Positions 20,887 to 31,349 of a stretch of 64,000 nt of DNA are shown here, one piece after another (the first letter of the stretch is position 1; each line of letters opens with the position of its first letter). The position numbers were made by a program, and so were the translations under genes. Origin of the DNA: Mauremys mutica (taxonomy: Eukaryota; Chordata; Testudines; Geoemydidae); contig NC_059072.1 in the NCBI RefSeq assembly GCF_020497125.1, forward strand, positions 272,224,045 through 272,288,044. The letters are read 5' to 3'. The notes beneath the pieces were generated by a model. The model saw only the letters and a list, made by a program, of their open reading frames with translations. It ran no database searches and was not told the DNA's origin.

Positions 20887-21429
20887 TAAGACACAAAATG
20901 AATTACACTTAGTAAGGGACATAAAAGGCAATAAAAAGAGGTTTTATTAAGAGCACGAGAAAGATGAAGGAAAGTGTAGGTTCACCAGTTATTGAGGATG
21001 GGGAGCTAACAACCAATGACATCAATCTTAACTTAAAAGGTTGATTGTGACCAGATACAATCAATGTTAATAACATGGGGGAAGGAACATAAGCCAGAGT
21101 AGGGAAAGAGATTAAAGAATATCTGCATAAGTTAGATGCATTCAAGTCAGCAGGGCCTGAAGAAATTCATCATAGAGCACTTAAAGAGCTATTTGAAGCA
21201 ATTTCAGAACCATCAATGATGATCTTCAAGGACGCATAGAGGACCAGTGAGACCCCAGAAGATTGGAGAAAATATTGTAAATAATGAAAATTCCTGAAAA
21301 CATTGTACCTATCTTTAAAAAGGGGCTCAAAGAGTCCCTGGAGAACTATAGACCAGCCAGATAAACTTTGATACCTGGAAATGGAAAAAAATATTACATA
21401 ATCAATTTGTAAGCACCTAAGAGATAAGG

Positions 21430-21642
21430 AATCCTGTGGCACCTTATAGACTAACAGACGTTTTGCAGCATGAGCTTTTGTGGGTGAATACCCACTTCTT
21501 CAGATGCAAGCCTTGCATCCGAAGAAGTGGGTATTCACCCACGAAAGCTCATGCTGCAAAACGTCTGTTAGTCTATAAGGTGCCACAGGATTCTTTGCTG
21601 CTTCTACAGAACCAGACTAACACGGCTACCCCTCTGATACTC
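21430..21642 (+). mobile_element. Penelope-like hairpin element with hammerhead-like cores, nested in CR1
   Basis: Two arms of about 80 bp (21430-21510 and 21513-21593) form a near-perfect inverted repeat, followed by a single-copy tail ending 'ggctacccctctgatactc'. A 10-bp target duplication, AGAGATAAGG, flanks it at 21420-21429 and 21643-21652. Removing the insert restores CR1 coding (HLRDKVISNSQ). Each arm carries a hammerhead-like core with one damaged position. The plus arm has CCGAAGA (21519-21525) in place of CTGANGA but keeps GAAA (21543-21546). The minus arm has CTGAAGA (complement of 21497-21503) but AAAA in place of GAAA. The base at the expected cleavage site is G in both, so cleavage is unlikely. 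Confidence 0.8.
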
Positions 21643-23057
21643 AGAGATAAGGTAATAAGTAACAGCCAAAATAGATTGCCAAGAACATATCACTCCAAAT
21701 CAACCAAATTTCTTTTTTTGACAGGGATACTGGCCTAGTAGATGCGGGGAGCAGTAGATGTGATATATCTAGATTTTGTTAAGGCTTTTGACACAGTCCC
21801 ACATGATATTCTCTTAATCAAACTATGAAAATGTGGTCTAGGTGGGTGCACAGCTGGTTGAAAAACTACTCAAAGAGGAGTTATCAGTGGTTCACTGTCA
21901 AACTGGGAGGTTGTATCTAGTGGAGCCCTGTAGGGCTTTGTCCTTGATCTGGTACTATTCAATATTTTCACTGATGACTTGGATGACACCAAACTGGGAC
22001 AGGTTGCTAGCACTTGAGGACAGGATTAGAATTCAAAATGACTTTGACAAATTGGAGACAAATTAGTCTGAAATAAATAAGATGAAGTTTTGTAAAGACA
22101 CGTGCAAAGCGCTACACTAAGGAAGAAAAAAATAAATGCACAACTCTAAAATGGGAATAACTGGATAGGTGGTAGTACTGCTGAAAAGGATCTGGGGGTT
22201 GTAGTACATCACAAAGTGGATAGAGTGAACAATGCAATGCAGTTGCAGAAGAGGCTAGTACAGAGGTAATTGTCCCTCTCTGCTTGGCACTGGTAAGGCC
22301 TCTGTTACAGGATTTTTTAATACTGGGTACCACACTTCAGGAAACTAGACAAACTGGAGAGCGTTCAGAGGAGAGGAATAAAAATGACAGCAGATTTAGA
22401 AAATGTTACTGTGAGGAAAGGTTAAAAAACCTGGGCCTGTTTAGTTTAGAGTTTAGTTTTGAGGGTTGGCCTAATAACAGCCTTCGGATATGTTAAGGAC
22501 TGTTATAAAGAGGATATTGCTCCATTATTTTCCATGTCAAGGTCAAGAACTAATCAGTTTCAGCTTCAGTAAGGAAGTTTTAGGTTAGGTGTCAAGAAAA
22601 ACTTTCTAATTACAAGGGTTGTTAAGTACGGAATAGGTTACAAAGGATGGTTGTGGAATCCGTATCACTGGAGGTTTTTAAGAACAGGTTAGACAAAAAC
22701 CTATTAGGGACGTTCTAGGAATACTTGGTCCTGACTCAGCACTGGGGGCCAGACTAGATATGACCTCTCAAGTTCCCTTCCAGCCCTACACTTATATGAT
22801 TCTATATTTACTCTAGAAATATATATTGTCTTTGCATTTTTTCAAACCACAATATGCTTTTTCAGATCTTCTGAGCCTTAGGGTCCATAAAAAAGAGGCA
22901 TTTTTAATTTTGGTATAATATTGTTGCCTCTTTTCATGACAGCAGTGTCCCATTCTGACATCGTTGTCCCTCTGCCGAGCAGTAGCAGATGTTGGGGCCT
23001 TGCAGGTCAGTTTCTTGGTTAGGGATAAATTAGTGACATGGGATCTCTGTATAATAA

Positions 23058-23284
23058 GGGCTTGTCTTCATGGAGTGTTAGTCTGCACTAGAGAGGTGTA
23101 AAATCCAGTGAGCATGAGCAGGTTGCACACTAACAAGGCTAGTGTGGAGCATGCTTGTGCATACTAAAAGTTCCTAGTGTGTTTTAATGTAGTACTTTTA
23201 GGGGTCAGTTAATACATGACATATTAATGTACACTAGAATGTACACCCCTCTGGTGCAGTCTAATGCACCATGTAGACAAGCCC
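23058..23284. mobile_element. PIF/Harbinger-type MITE, complete
   Basis: Termini GGGCTTGTCTTCATGG and CCATGTAGACAAGCCC are inverted repeats matching at 15 of 16 positions. TAA flanks both sides (23055-23057 and 23285-23287). The 227-bp interior has no ORF of note. This is the cleanest copy of the family in the window. Confidence 0.9.
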
Positions 23285-23287
23285 TAA

Positions 23288-23865
23288 GTGTAAATTGCTT
23301 TGTTTACATATACACATGAGTCCTGAAATGAGATTTCAAACAGCATTCAGGACAATCCCTTCTTTGAGAAGTCTCAGCCCAACACAAGTGCCCAGTTCCC
23401 AAGGACAACTCTACTCCAAGGGCTGACTGTATCAGAGACCAAAATAAAGAGCAAACTGCTGCTCACACAGCTCCTTATACAGAGCCTATCCCTGAAACTA
23501 ATACCACCACAAGCATTTCTTCCAAGACTAAAAACTGCTTTGCACATGACAAAAAGAATTTGGAAGACTATGTGTAACTGTGCCTCTTGGTGACGCCTGC
23601 TCTACCCATATGCACTGAGTGGAAATGCTGGATAATGCCTTTCAATGCACAAATCAGAGAGTCAATGTATGCTAAGGAAATGAAGTAGCTGAGTCGGAGA
23701 AAGGGAATTGACAAGTGCAATATAGATGGGGTGGTAAATGACTTTACTGCTTATTTCCTTGCTTATGATCTGCCATCTAGCAACCATAATGAAAAATCAA
23801 CAACATATCTGTGTGGGAATTTCCTACCATTTTAATAAGCATGTATCAATGCTGATGTAGATTCA
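23288..23865. other. unannotated sequence
   Basis: No supported feature between the Harbinger MITE and the CR1 3' end. Confidence 0.4.
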
Positions 23866-23889
23866 CATAGAATCATAGAATCATAGAAT
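23866..23889 (-). repeat. CR1 terminal octamer repeats
   Basis: Three exact copies of CATAGAAT on the plus strand (ATTCTATG in element direction) close the CR1. This short 3' repeat is typical of CR1 and marks the point where target-primed copying started. Confidence 0.9.
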
Positions 23890-23958
23890 CTCAGGGTTGG
23901 AAGGGACCTCAGGAGGTCATCTAGTCCAACCCCCTGCTCAAAGCAGGACCAAACCCAA

Positions 23959-26809
23959 CTAAATCATCCCAGCCAGGGCTTTGTCAAGCCTGACCTTAAA
24001 AACCTCTAAGGAAGGAGATTCCACTACCTCCCTAGGTAACCCATTCCAGTTCTTCACCACCCTACTAGTGAAAAAGTTTTTCCTAATATCCAACCTAAAC
24101 CTCCCCCTCTGCAACTTGAGACCATTACTCCTTGTTCTGTCATCTTCTACCACTGAGAACAGTCTAGATCCATCCTCTTTGGAACCCCCTTTCAGGTAGT
24201 TGAAAGCAGCTATCAAATCCCCCCTCATTCTTCTCTTCTGCAGACTAAACAATCCCAGTTCCCTCAGCCTCTCCTCATAAGTCATGCGCTCCAGCCCCCT
24301 AATCATTTTTGTTGCCCTCCGCTGGACTCCCTCCAATTTATCCACATCCTTCTTGTAGTGTGGGGCCCAAAACTGGACACAGTACTCCAAATGAGGCCTT
24401 ACCAGTGCTGAGTAGAGGGGGATGATCACATCCCTTGATCTGCTGGAAATGCCCCTACTTATACAACCCAAAATGCCATTAGCCTTCTTGGCAACAAGGG
24501 CACACTGTTGACTCATATTCAGCTTTACGTCCACCGTAACCCCTAGGTCCTTTTCTGCAGAACTGCTACCCAGCCATTCGGTCCCTAGTCTGTAGCAGTG
24601 CATGGGATTCTTCCATCCTAAGTGCAGGACTCTGCACTTGTCCTTGTTGAACCTCATCAGATTTTTTTTTGGCCCAATCCTCTAATTTGTCTAGGTCCCT
24701 CTGTATCCTATCCCTACCCTCCAGCGTATCAACCACTCCTCCCAGTTTAGTGTCATCTGCAAACTTGCTAAGGGTGCAGTCCACACCATCCTCCAGATCG
24801 TTAATGAAGATATTGAACAAAACCGGCCCCAGCACCGACCCTTGGGGCACTCCACTTGATACCGGCTGCCATCTAGACATGGAACCATTGATCACTACCC
24901 GTTGAGCCCGACCATCTAGCCAGTTTTCTATCCACCTTACCGTCCATTCATCCAGCCCAGACTTCTTTAACTTGCTGGCAAGAATACTGTGGGAGACTGT
25001 ATCAAAAGCTTTGCTAAAATCCAGAAATAGTACATCCACTGCTTTCCCCTCATCCACAGAGCCGGTTATCTCGTCATAGAAGGCAATTAGGTTAGTCAGG
25101 CATGACTTGCCCTTGGTGAATCCATGCTGACTGTTCCTGATCACTTTCCCCTCCTTTAAGTGGTTCAGGATTGATTCCTTGAGGACCTGTTCCATGATTT
25201 TTCCAGGGACTGAGGTGAGACTGACTGGCCTGTAGTTCCCTGGATCTTCCTTCTTCCCTTTTTTAAAGATGGGCACTACATTAGCTTTTTTCCAGTCATC
25301 CGGGACCTCCCCCGATCGCCATGATTTTTCAAAGATAATGGCCAATGGCTCTGCAATCTCATCGGCCAACTCCTTTAGCACCCTCGGATGCAGCGCATCC
25401 GGCCCCATGGACTTGTGCTCGTCCAGCTTTCCTAAATAGCCCCGAACTACTTCTTTCTCCACAGAGAGCTGGTCACCTCCTCCCCATACCGTGCTGCAGA
25501 GTGCAGCTGTCTGGGAGCTGACCTTGTCTGTGAAGACAGGGGCAAAAAAAGCATTGAGTACACTAGCTTTCTCCACATCCTCTGTCACTAGGTTCCCTCC
25601 CTCAGTCAGCAAGGGGCCCACACTTTCCTTGACTTTCTTCCTGTTGCTAACATACCTAAAGAAACCCTTCTTGTTACTCCTAACATCTCTGGCTAGCTGC
25701 AACTCCAAGTGTGATTTGGCCTTCCTGATTTCACACCTGCATGCCTGAACAATACTTTTATACTCCTCCCTGGTTATTTGTCCAATCTTCCACTTCTTGT
25801 AAGCTGTTCTTTTGTGTTTAAGACGAGCAAGGATTTCACTGTTAAGCCAAGCTGGTCACCTGCCATATTTACTTCTCTTCCTACACATCGGGATGGTTTG
25901 TTCCTGCAACCTCAATAAGGTTTCTTTGAAATACAGCCAGCTTTCCTCGACTCCTTTCCCCGTCATGTTATTCTCCCAGGGGACCTTGCCCATCAGTTCC
26001 CTGAGGGAGTCAAAGTCTGCTTTTCTGAAGTCCAGGGTCTCTGTTCTACTGCTTTCCTTTTTTCCTTGTGTCAGGATCCTGAACTCGACCATCTCATGGT
26101 CACTGCCCCCCAGGTTCCCATCCACTATTGCTTCCTCTACTATTTCTTCCCTGTTTGTGAGCAGCAGGTCAAGAAGAGCTTTTCCCCTAGTTGGTTCCTC
26201 CAGCACTTGCACCAGGAAATTGTCCCCTACACTTTCCAGAAACTTCCTAGATTGTCTGTGCACTGCTGTATTGCTCTCCCAGCAGATATCGGGGTGATTA
26301 AAGTCACCCATGAGAACCAGGGCCTGTGATCTAGCAACTTCTGTTAGTTGCTGGAAGAAAGCCTCGTCCACCTCATCCCCCTGGTCCGGTGGTCTGTAGC
26401 AGACTCCCACCACGACCTTACCCTTGTTGTTCATACTTCTAAATTTAATCCAGAGACACTCAGGTTTTTCTGCAGTTTCATACTGGAGCTCTGAGCAGTC
26501 ATACTGCTCTCTTACGTACAACGCAACTCCCCCACCTTTTCTGCCCTGCCTGTCCTTCCTGAACAGTTTATATCCATCCATGACAGTACTCCAATCATGT
26601 GAGTTATCCCACCAAGTCTCTGTTATTCCAATTACATCATAATTCCCTGACTGTGCCAGGACTTCTAGTTCTCCCTGCTTGTTCCCCAGGCTTCTTGCAT
26701 TAGTGTATAGGCATTTAAGATAACCCGCTGATTGTCCCGCTTTCTTGGTCTGAGACAGGAGTCCTCCCCTCTTGTAATCTCCTGCTTGTGCTTCCTCCCG
26801 GTATCCCAC
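23959..26809 (-). pseudogene. CR1 ORF2: APE endonuclease and reverse transcriptase, disabled
   Basis: The polyprotein would nick target DNA and copy the CR1 RNA there. The N-terminal APE-type endonuclease is intact over 317 residues: LYTNARS (34-40), catalytic Glu in ITETWW (about residue 64), GDFN (168-171) and SDH (236-238). A TGA at 25856-25858, probably a decayed CGA, then breaks the frame. The same frame stays open to the reverse transcriptase, where [18 protein letters not shown] and FADDT are all intact. A run of nine A (24662-24670, eight expected) shifts the frame just before MRFNKDKC. The C-terminal 232 residues are open to the normal end ...KALAGMI. There is no ATG at the frame start; GTG is the first listed codon. 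Confidence 0.9.
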
Positions 26810-26853
26810 ATCCCCACTTACCTCGGGGCTTTGGTCTCCTTCCCCCGGTGAAC

Positions 26854-27936
26854 CTAGTTTAAAGCCCTCCTCACTAGGTTAGCCAGCCTGCTTGCAAAGA
26901 TGCTCTTCCCTCTCTTCGTGAGGTGGAGCCCGTCTCTGGATTCTTTGACAATGGGATGGTCTTCCAAGAAGAAGGATTGCTAGGCAAACCCTTCTCTCCG
27001 ACACCATCTGCGTAGCCATTCATTGATTTCCACGATTCGACGGTCTCTACCCTGGCCTTTTCCTGCCACAGGGAGGATAGATGAGAACACCACTTGCGCC
27101 TCAAACTCCTTTATCCTTCTTCCCAGAGCCACGTAGTCTGCAGTGATACGCTCAAGGTCATTCTTGGCAGTATCATTTGTGCCCACGTGGAGAAGCAGGA
27201 AGGGGTAGCGATCCGAGGGCTGGATGAGTCTCGGCAGTCTCTCCGTCACATCGTGAATCCTAGCCCCTGGCAAGCAGCACACCTCTCGGTTCTCCCGGTC
27301 AGGGCGGCAGATAGATGACTCAGTCCCCCTGAGGAGAGAGTCCCCGACCACCACCACCCTCCTCCTCCTCTTGGGAGTGGTGGTCGTGGAACCCCCATCC
27401 CTAGGAAGGTGCATCTCATGCCTTCCAATCAGTGGAGTCTCCTTCTGCTCTGTTCCCTCAGGTGCATCATCCACTCCACTCTCTGCACTAATACCTGTGG
27501 AGAGAACATGAAAACGGTTGCTCACCTGTATCTGTGTTTCTGGTACATGGATGTTTCTGGTACTCTTTCCCCTTCTGGAAGTCACATGCCGCCACTTATC
27601 CTCGCTGGCCTTCTGTCCCCGCTGCGTAGCCTGCTCTGAATCTTCAGAACGTTGTGCCCGCTGCAGCTGATCCTGACGTCTATCCAGGAAATCCTCATTT
27701 TCTTTTATGGAATGCAGGGTTGTTATTCGTTTCTCCAGACCACATGGATATCTGTTAATGCAGATATGTATTATCCCCTGCCTGTCCCCTTGCAAAATCC
27801 CAATATATCTCAGGACAAACTCCATTGTCTCATTTCCAAACCTTGACCCAGGGAGCTTCAGTTCTCCCTCATGTCTCACTCTAGAACCCTGATATCCCCC
27901 GTGTGGCTGGACTGTCCTCATGTATCCACCACTCAC
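26854..27936 (-). pseudogene. CR1 ORF1: SGNH/GDSL esterase-like protein, one premature stop
   Basis: CR1 ORF1 proteins carry an esterase (SGNH hydrolase) domain thought to help the ribonucleoprotein, perhaps with lipids or nucleic acid. Here the frame is open for 318 residues. Residues 85-190 are charged and low-complexity, ending in TTTTPKRRRR. The esterase follows: VVVVGDSLLRG with the nucleophile Ser in GDSLL (198-202), LPGARIHDVTERL, and LLLHVGTNDTAKND with GTND (252-255). A TAG at 26980-26982 stops it. Read through, the same frame gives the Asp-His block DGLHL and ends at TAG 26854-26856, for about 360 residues. The first listed codon is GTG inside a splice-donor-like CAG/GTGAGT; the first ATG is five codons on. 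Confidence 0.88.
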
Positions 27937-27945
27937 CTGCTCCCC

Positions 27946-29714
27946 TCAGCTGTGCCCTGTTCCAGGACATGTCTCCTTATCCCCACTCACACACCACCAC
28001 TCCCTTCTATCCCTCATTTTCTCTGGAATGTGTCCTAAGAAGGGTGTTTTCAATGAGCTAATGCACCCAAGAGCTGGAGGCAGCAGCATCCAAAGAGCCA
28101 AGCATCTCTCCATTGAAACATAGACACTTGAAGTTCTTGGAATTGCTGCCTCAGCTTACTGGGGACCCAAGGCAGCTTCAGAGAAGGATGCCCTCAAGTA
28201 CTAATGCCTCAGTGCAGTATCTGTAGGTGCCACATCACTCAAGCCAACCTGAACAGCAATTACCACACTCTCCCTGCCCTTCACACACACACAAAAAGCA
28301 TTTTTCCCCTTTTTAGGCCGTTGCACATCCTTGCAAAATGCTTTCCCTACCCAAGACCCCATCTTACCTCACCATATCCATCCCAATAATTACTCAATCT
28401 GTCTGCTCCCCTCAATTCTATTCGTACTTCCCTGCTTGTCCCTCACCTTGACCCCCAAGAATCTCTCCCAAAGCTGCTCTAGCCTGTCTACATGGTTCAC
28501 TAATGTCTAGGCAGCCTAATGTAGCAGCAGCAGCAGCTTTAGTATCAGCATTCTTCCTTCTTCAGTGTCTGGTATGGTGCAGTAGTAGACAGCCAGTGAC
28601 CAATTCTTGACTTTTATTCCACATTCACTACCAGATTGGGTTTCAAGTTTGCCACAACTGGTATAATGAGTGGCAGACATATCGGAAACCAAGATGGTCA
28701 TTGACTTGAGCTGACCACAAGAGATGAAAGAGCTATCCAATGAGGTAATTTGGCGGTCTTCAATAAATGCTGGTATGATTTATAGCAATCAATAAGCTTC
28801 TTCTGATCTCTGACTACTACCACTGCACTGTTGGACCTCAGTTTTATCAGACAGGCCCAGAACAGTATAGGATATATAGACTGAATTCAGCTCTCAAACC
28901 TAGAGGTGACTCCAAGGCCACATTAGCAATGCTCTGTGAAGAAACGTGCACCACGGCTATCTATGCTATACCTGTTCTATGGATAAACAGAGTACTTATG
29001 TCTCCAAGGTTGTTAATCCAACACCTTTCATAAGAACTAAAATTAATTTGTTCTAATGAGATAGGATTAATGTCTTTATCATAAATAACATTTTCTATAA
29101 TCCCTATTTTAAGGTCCTACATGCCTAATGTAAATCATTCCTACAAGCAAGTGCCAAATTTATGTGGAATGAAGTCTGTAATGAGGGACTTTTGAAAGTC
29201 ATGCATGGAGTCCTCTTTACATTCAGGTTTTTCAGTATTGCAGTTATTTTTGCAGCAAGAATATTATCTATCTGATGGAAACCCACATAACTAATGTCCC
29301 CTCTAAACATGTTTTCTCTCCCTGAAGGAAAATGATCCATAAAATATCTGTCAATGTACCATCAATAAAACTCTAAGCTACTGTCCAAAATTTAGGAGAA
29401 GAGGCCCAAGTATCAAACCAGAGTCATTAGGATTGTAGTGCGTTATCATATTTACTCATGAACACCATGAAATAAAAGAGAATGACAAAAAACAAGGGGC
29501 ATACATATCTTAACAGAAATCAGGTATATCTTTTTACAATAGGTCATTTCCATTTAGATATTTTTACTGCACAGAGAGGTCACTTATTTTGTTGCTCTTT
29601 TGACTGTGAGGTTGACAGTTGACATTTGGTTGCCGGTTTGCTGTCATTAGCCATGGTTTCCCACTTAACAGTGTGGACTGTATGAAGGTTATCATCTTCC
29701 ACCCCAGAGAAAGT
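27946..29714. other. unannotated sequence
   Basis: Sequence upstream of the CR1 has no recognised repeat or gene. A short CA tract lies near 28283-28294, and there is a GCA-rich patch at 28520-28535. Open frames of up to 74 codons have no domain features. Confidence 0.4.
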
Positions 29715-30359
29715 AGCCTCTAAAGCAAAGACTTGCATCAACATTATTCAGAAGTTATCAGGAACAAGCCTGGGATCATCTGCCCTGGTGCTGCAAACAT
29801 TGGCCTTCACAATGGTGTACTCAGTTGCAGAGTGCTGTGAACCAGCATGTACAAGAAGCTAGCTTACCCAGCTTGTGGATATGCAGCTGAAACACACCAC
29901 GAGAATCATCATGGGAACTTGAAAACCAAAGCCTCTACTGTAGCTTTCTGTATTAGCAAACACTGAACCTCCAGTTATCCATTGAGCTATAGCCACAGCA
30001 TGAGAACTTAAGGACACTGAAAACTACCCAGAACTTCCCATCTGTCAGGTTATGGATAACATACCTCTACAATCCCCGAAATCATGAAAACCACTATGGA
30101 CCAAATGTGACCACCTCATGTCTCTGGATCTGATCAGGGAATGGCACAGGGTCTGGACCTTATCTACCATTCCAGACAAGCACATTACTAGTGACCCAAC
30201 AAACCAGCCTCCCAGTTTCAACCTGCCACACAGACTTTGGACCACAATGAACTGCATCCAAACAAACTATGGATGATGCAACTACTTGATGCAAAAGTGG
30301 AAAATCAAAGACTCCTCTTCATGCAACTGTAGTGAGAATCATAACACATTGCCCCAAAT

Positions 30360-31262
30360 CAGGGCCACACAGAGGATTCCAGGGGCCCGGGGTCTTCGGC
30401 GGCGGGGGGCCCTTCTGTTCTGGGACCCGCCACCGAAGTGCCCCGAAGACCCGCGGCGGGGACCCCCCGCCGCCGAATTACCGCCAAAGTGGGACCCGCC
30501 GCCGAAGTGCAGCACGGTCTTCAGCGGTAATTCGGCGGCGGCGGGGGGGGCCCCGCCGCGGGTCTTCGGGGCACTTCGGCGGCGGGTCCTGGAACGGAAG
30601 GGCCCCCCGCCGCCGAATTACCGCTGAAGACCGAGCTGCATGTTGGCGGCGGGTCCCGCTTCGGCGGTAATTCGCCAGTGGGGGGGTCCTTCCGCCCCGG
30701 AGCGGAAGGACCCCCCCGCCGGCGAAGACCGGGAGCGAAGAAGCTCCTGCGCCCTCTTGCCCCGCCCCCTCTGGGCGGCCCTGACCCTATTTCCCCCCCC
30801 CATTCCCTGCCCCCTGACCGCTCCCCCAAGCTCTGCCCCCTCCCTGTGCCCTGACTGTCCCCAGGACTCCCTGCCCCTTAGCCAAACCCCCCGGCCCCAG
30901 CCTCTTACCCCCGGCTCCCTCCTCGCCCGGAGTCTCAGCGCCTCGCTCGACAGCTGCAGCGTGTGTCCGGCGGGGCCTGAGCTCCGCCCCGCTCAGAGCC
31001 GCGTGGTGAGGGGGCGGGGCTGGGAGCTCCACGCCGAGCGGAGGGAGCTGAGCTCAGCCCGGAGCTCCCAGCCCCGCCCCCTGACCACGCGGCTCTGAGC
31101 GGGGCGGGGCTCAGGGGCCCCGGCGGAGACACGGCGCTTGATGCGCTAAGGCTCCAGGAGAGGGGTGGAGGCGGGAGCCTCAGCTGTTCTCTTGGGGGCC
31201 CCTGTGAAGCGCGGGGCCTGGGGAAAATTGCCCCCTTTGCCCCCCCCCTCTGGGCGGCCCTG
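30360..31262. mobile_element. GC-rich non-autonomous hAT-like element
   Basis: The 903-bp element starts CAGGGCCACACAGAG and ends CTCTGGGCGGCCCTG, inverted repeats matching at 13 of 15 positions. It is flanked by a perfect 8-bp target duplication, CCCCAAAT (30352-30359 and 31263-31270), as for hAT transposons. It is extremely GC-rich, in sharp contrast to its surroundings. The first half is built from inverted and direct copies of a GGCGGTAATTCGGCGGC-like unit. The right terminal 15-mer also occurs internally at 30769-30783, so a 424-bp TIR-bounded unit is embedded. The long frames here (up to 152 codons, both strands) are composition artefacts; no transposase is present. Confidence 0.85.
30972..31121. 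repeat. long GC-rich inverted repeat (hairpin)
   Basis: Arm one, 30972-31030, and arm two, 31061-31121, are reverse complements with only a few mismatches and a 2-bp gap. They are separated by 30 bp. Both contain GCTCAGAGCCGCGTGGT or its complement. As RNA or single-stranded DNA this would be a very stable hairpin. Confidence 0.9.
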
Positions 31263-31349
31263 CCCCAAATATAGGTGAATTGCATGATATACACAATGTC
31301 ACAGAGGAGGCCTTGAAATGGCTTATGGACCTACAACTGCATGTATAGA

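Larger units (their letters stand above)
19610..22808 (+). mobile_element. long decayed CR1 LINE (ORF2 and 3' end)
   Basis: From the endonuclease (LYTNARNIGNKQEELEVL at about 19655-19710, then ITETWWD near 19748) through the reverse transcriptase (LDFVKAFDTV near 21767) and C-terminal region to a 3' end with 'agactagatatgacctctc' and 'atatgattctata', most of CR1 ORF2 can be followed on the plus strand. Stops and shifts are frequent, and the FADD catalytic box is deleted: the sequence jumps from TDDLDD to TKLGQ near 21975-21997. A Harbinger MITE (20600-20886) and a Penelope-type hairpin (21430-21642) interrupt it. Without them it is about 2.7 kb. Confidence 0.85.
23866..27945 (-). mobile_element. 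near full-length CR1 LINE
   Basis: This minus-strand CR1 of about 4.1 kb is the most complete element in the window. In its own direction it has ORF1 (27936 to 26854), a 45-bp gap, ORF2 (26809 to 23959), a short 3' UTR, and three terminal octamers ATTCTATG (complement of 23866-23889), the known CR1 3' hallmark. ORF1 has one premature stop. ORF2 has one premature stop and one single-base frameshift in an A tract. The 5' limit is unclear: the ORF1 frame opens after a TGA near 27946, and sequence beyond it does not look like CR1 UTR. The flanks show no target duplication, as usual for CR1. With so few lesions it is probably one of the younger insertions here. Confidence 0.92.
29715..31349 (+). 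mobile_element. old LINE, C-terminal coding end, split by a hAT-like element
   Basis: Before the insertion, plus-strand frames spell a non-LTR retrotransposon tail: KLSGTSLGSSALVLQTLAF (about 29745-29805), and near the end QKWKIKDSSSCNC, which fits the zinc-ribbon-like CxC segment following the reverse transcriptase in several LINE clades. After the insertion the frame resumes as ...GELHDIHNVTEEALKWLMDL... and ends at a TAG near 31347. Removing 30360-31262 and one CCCCAAAT joins the two parts. Several stops occur upstream, so the copy is dead. I cannot assign the clade. Confidence 0.65.

Noticed and set aside
30640..31098. 152-codon plus-strand ORF, with others on both strands, rich in Pro, Arg and Ala
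   Set aside because: It lies inside the GC-rich hAT-like element. Stop codons are rare in such sequence, and frames stay open on both strands without any domain.
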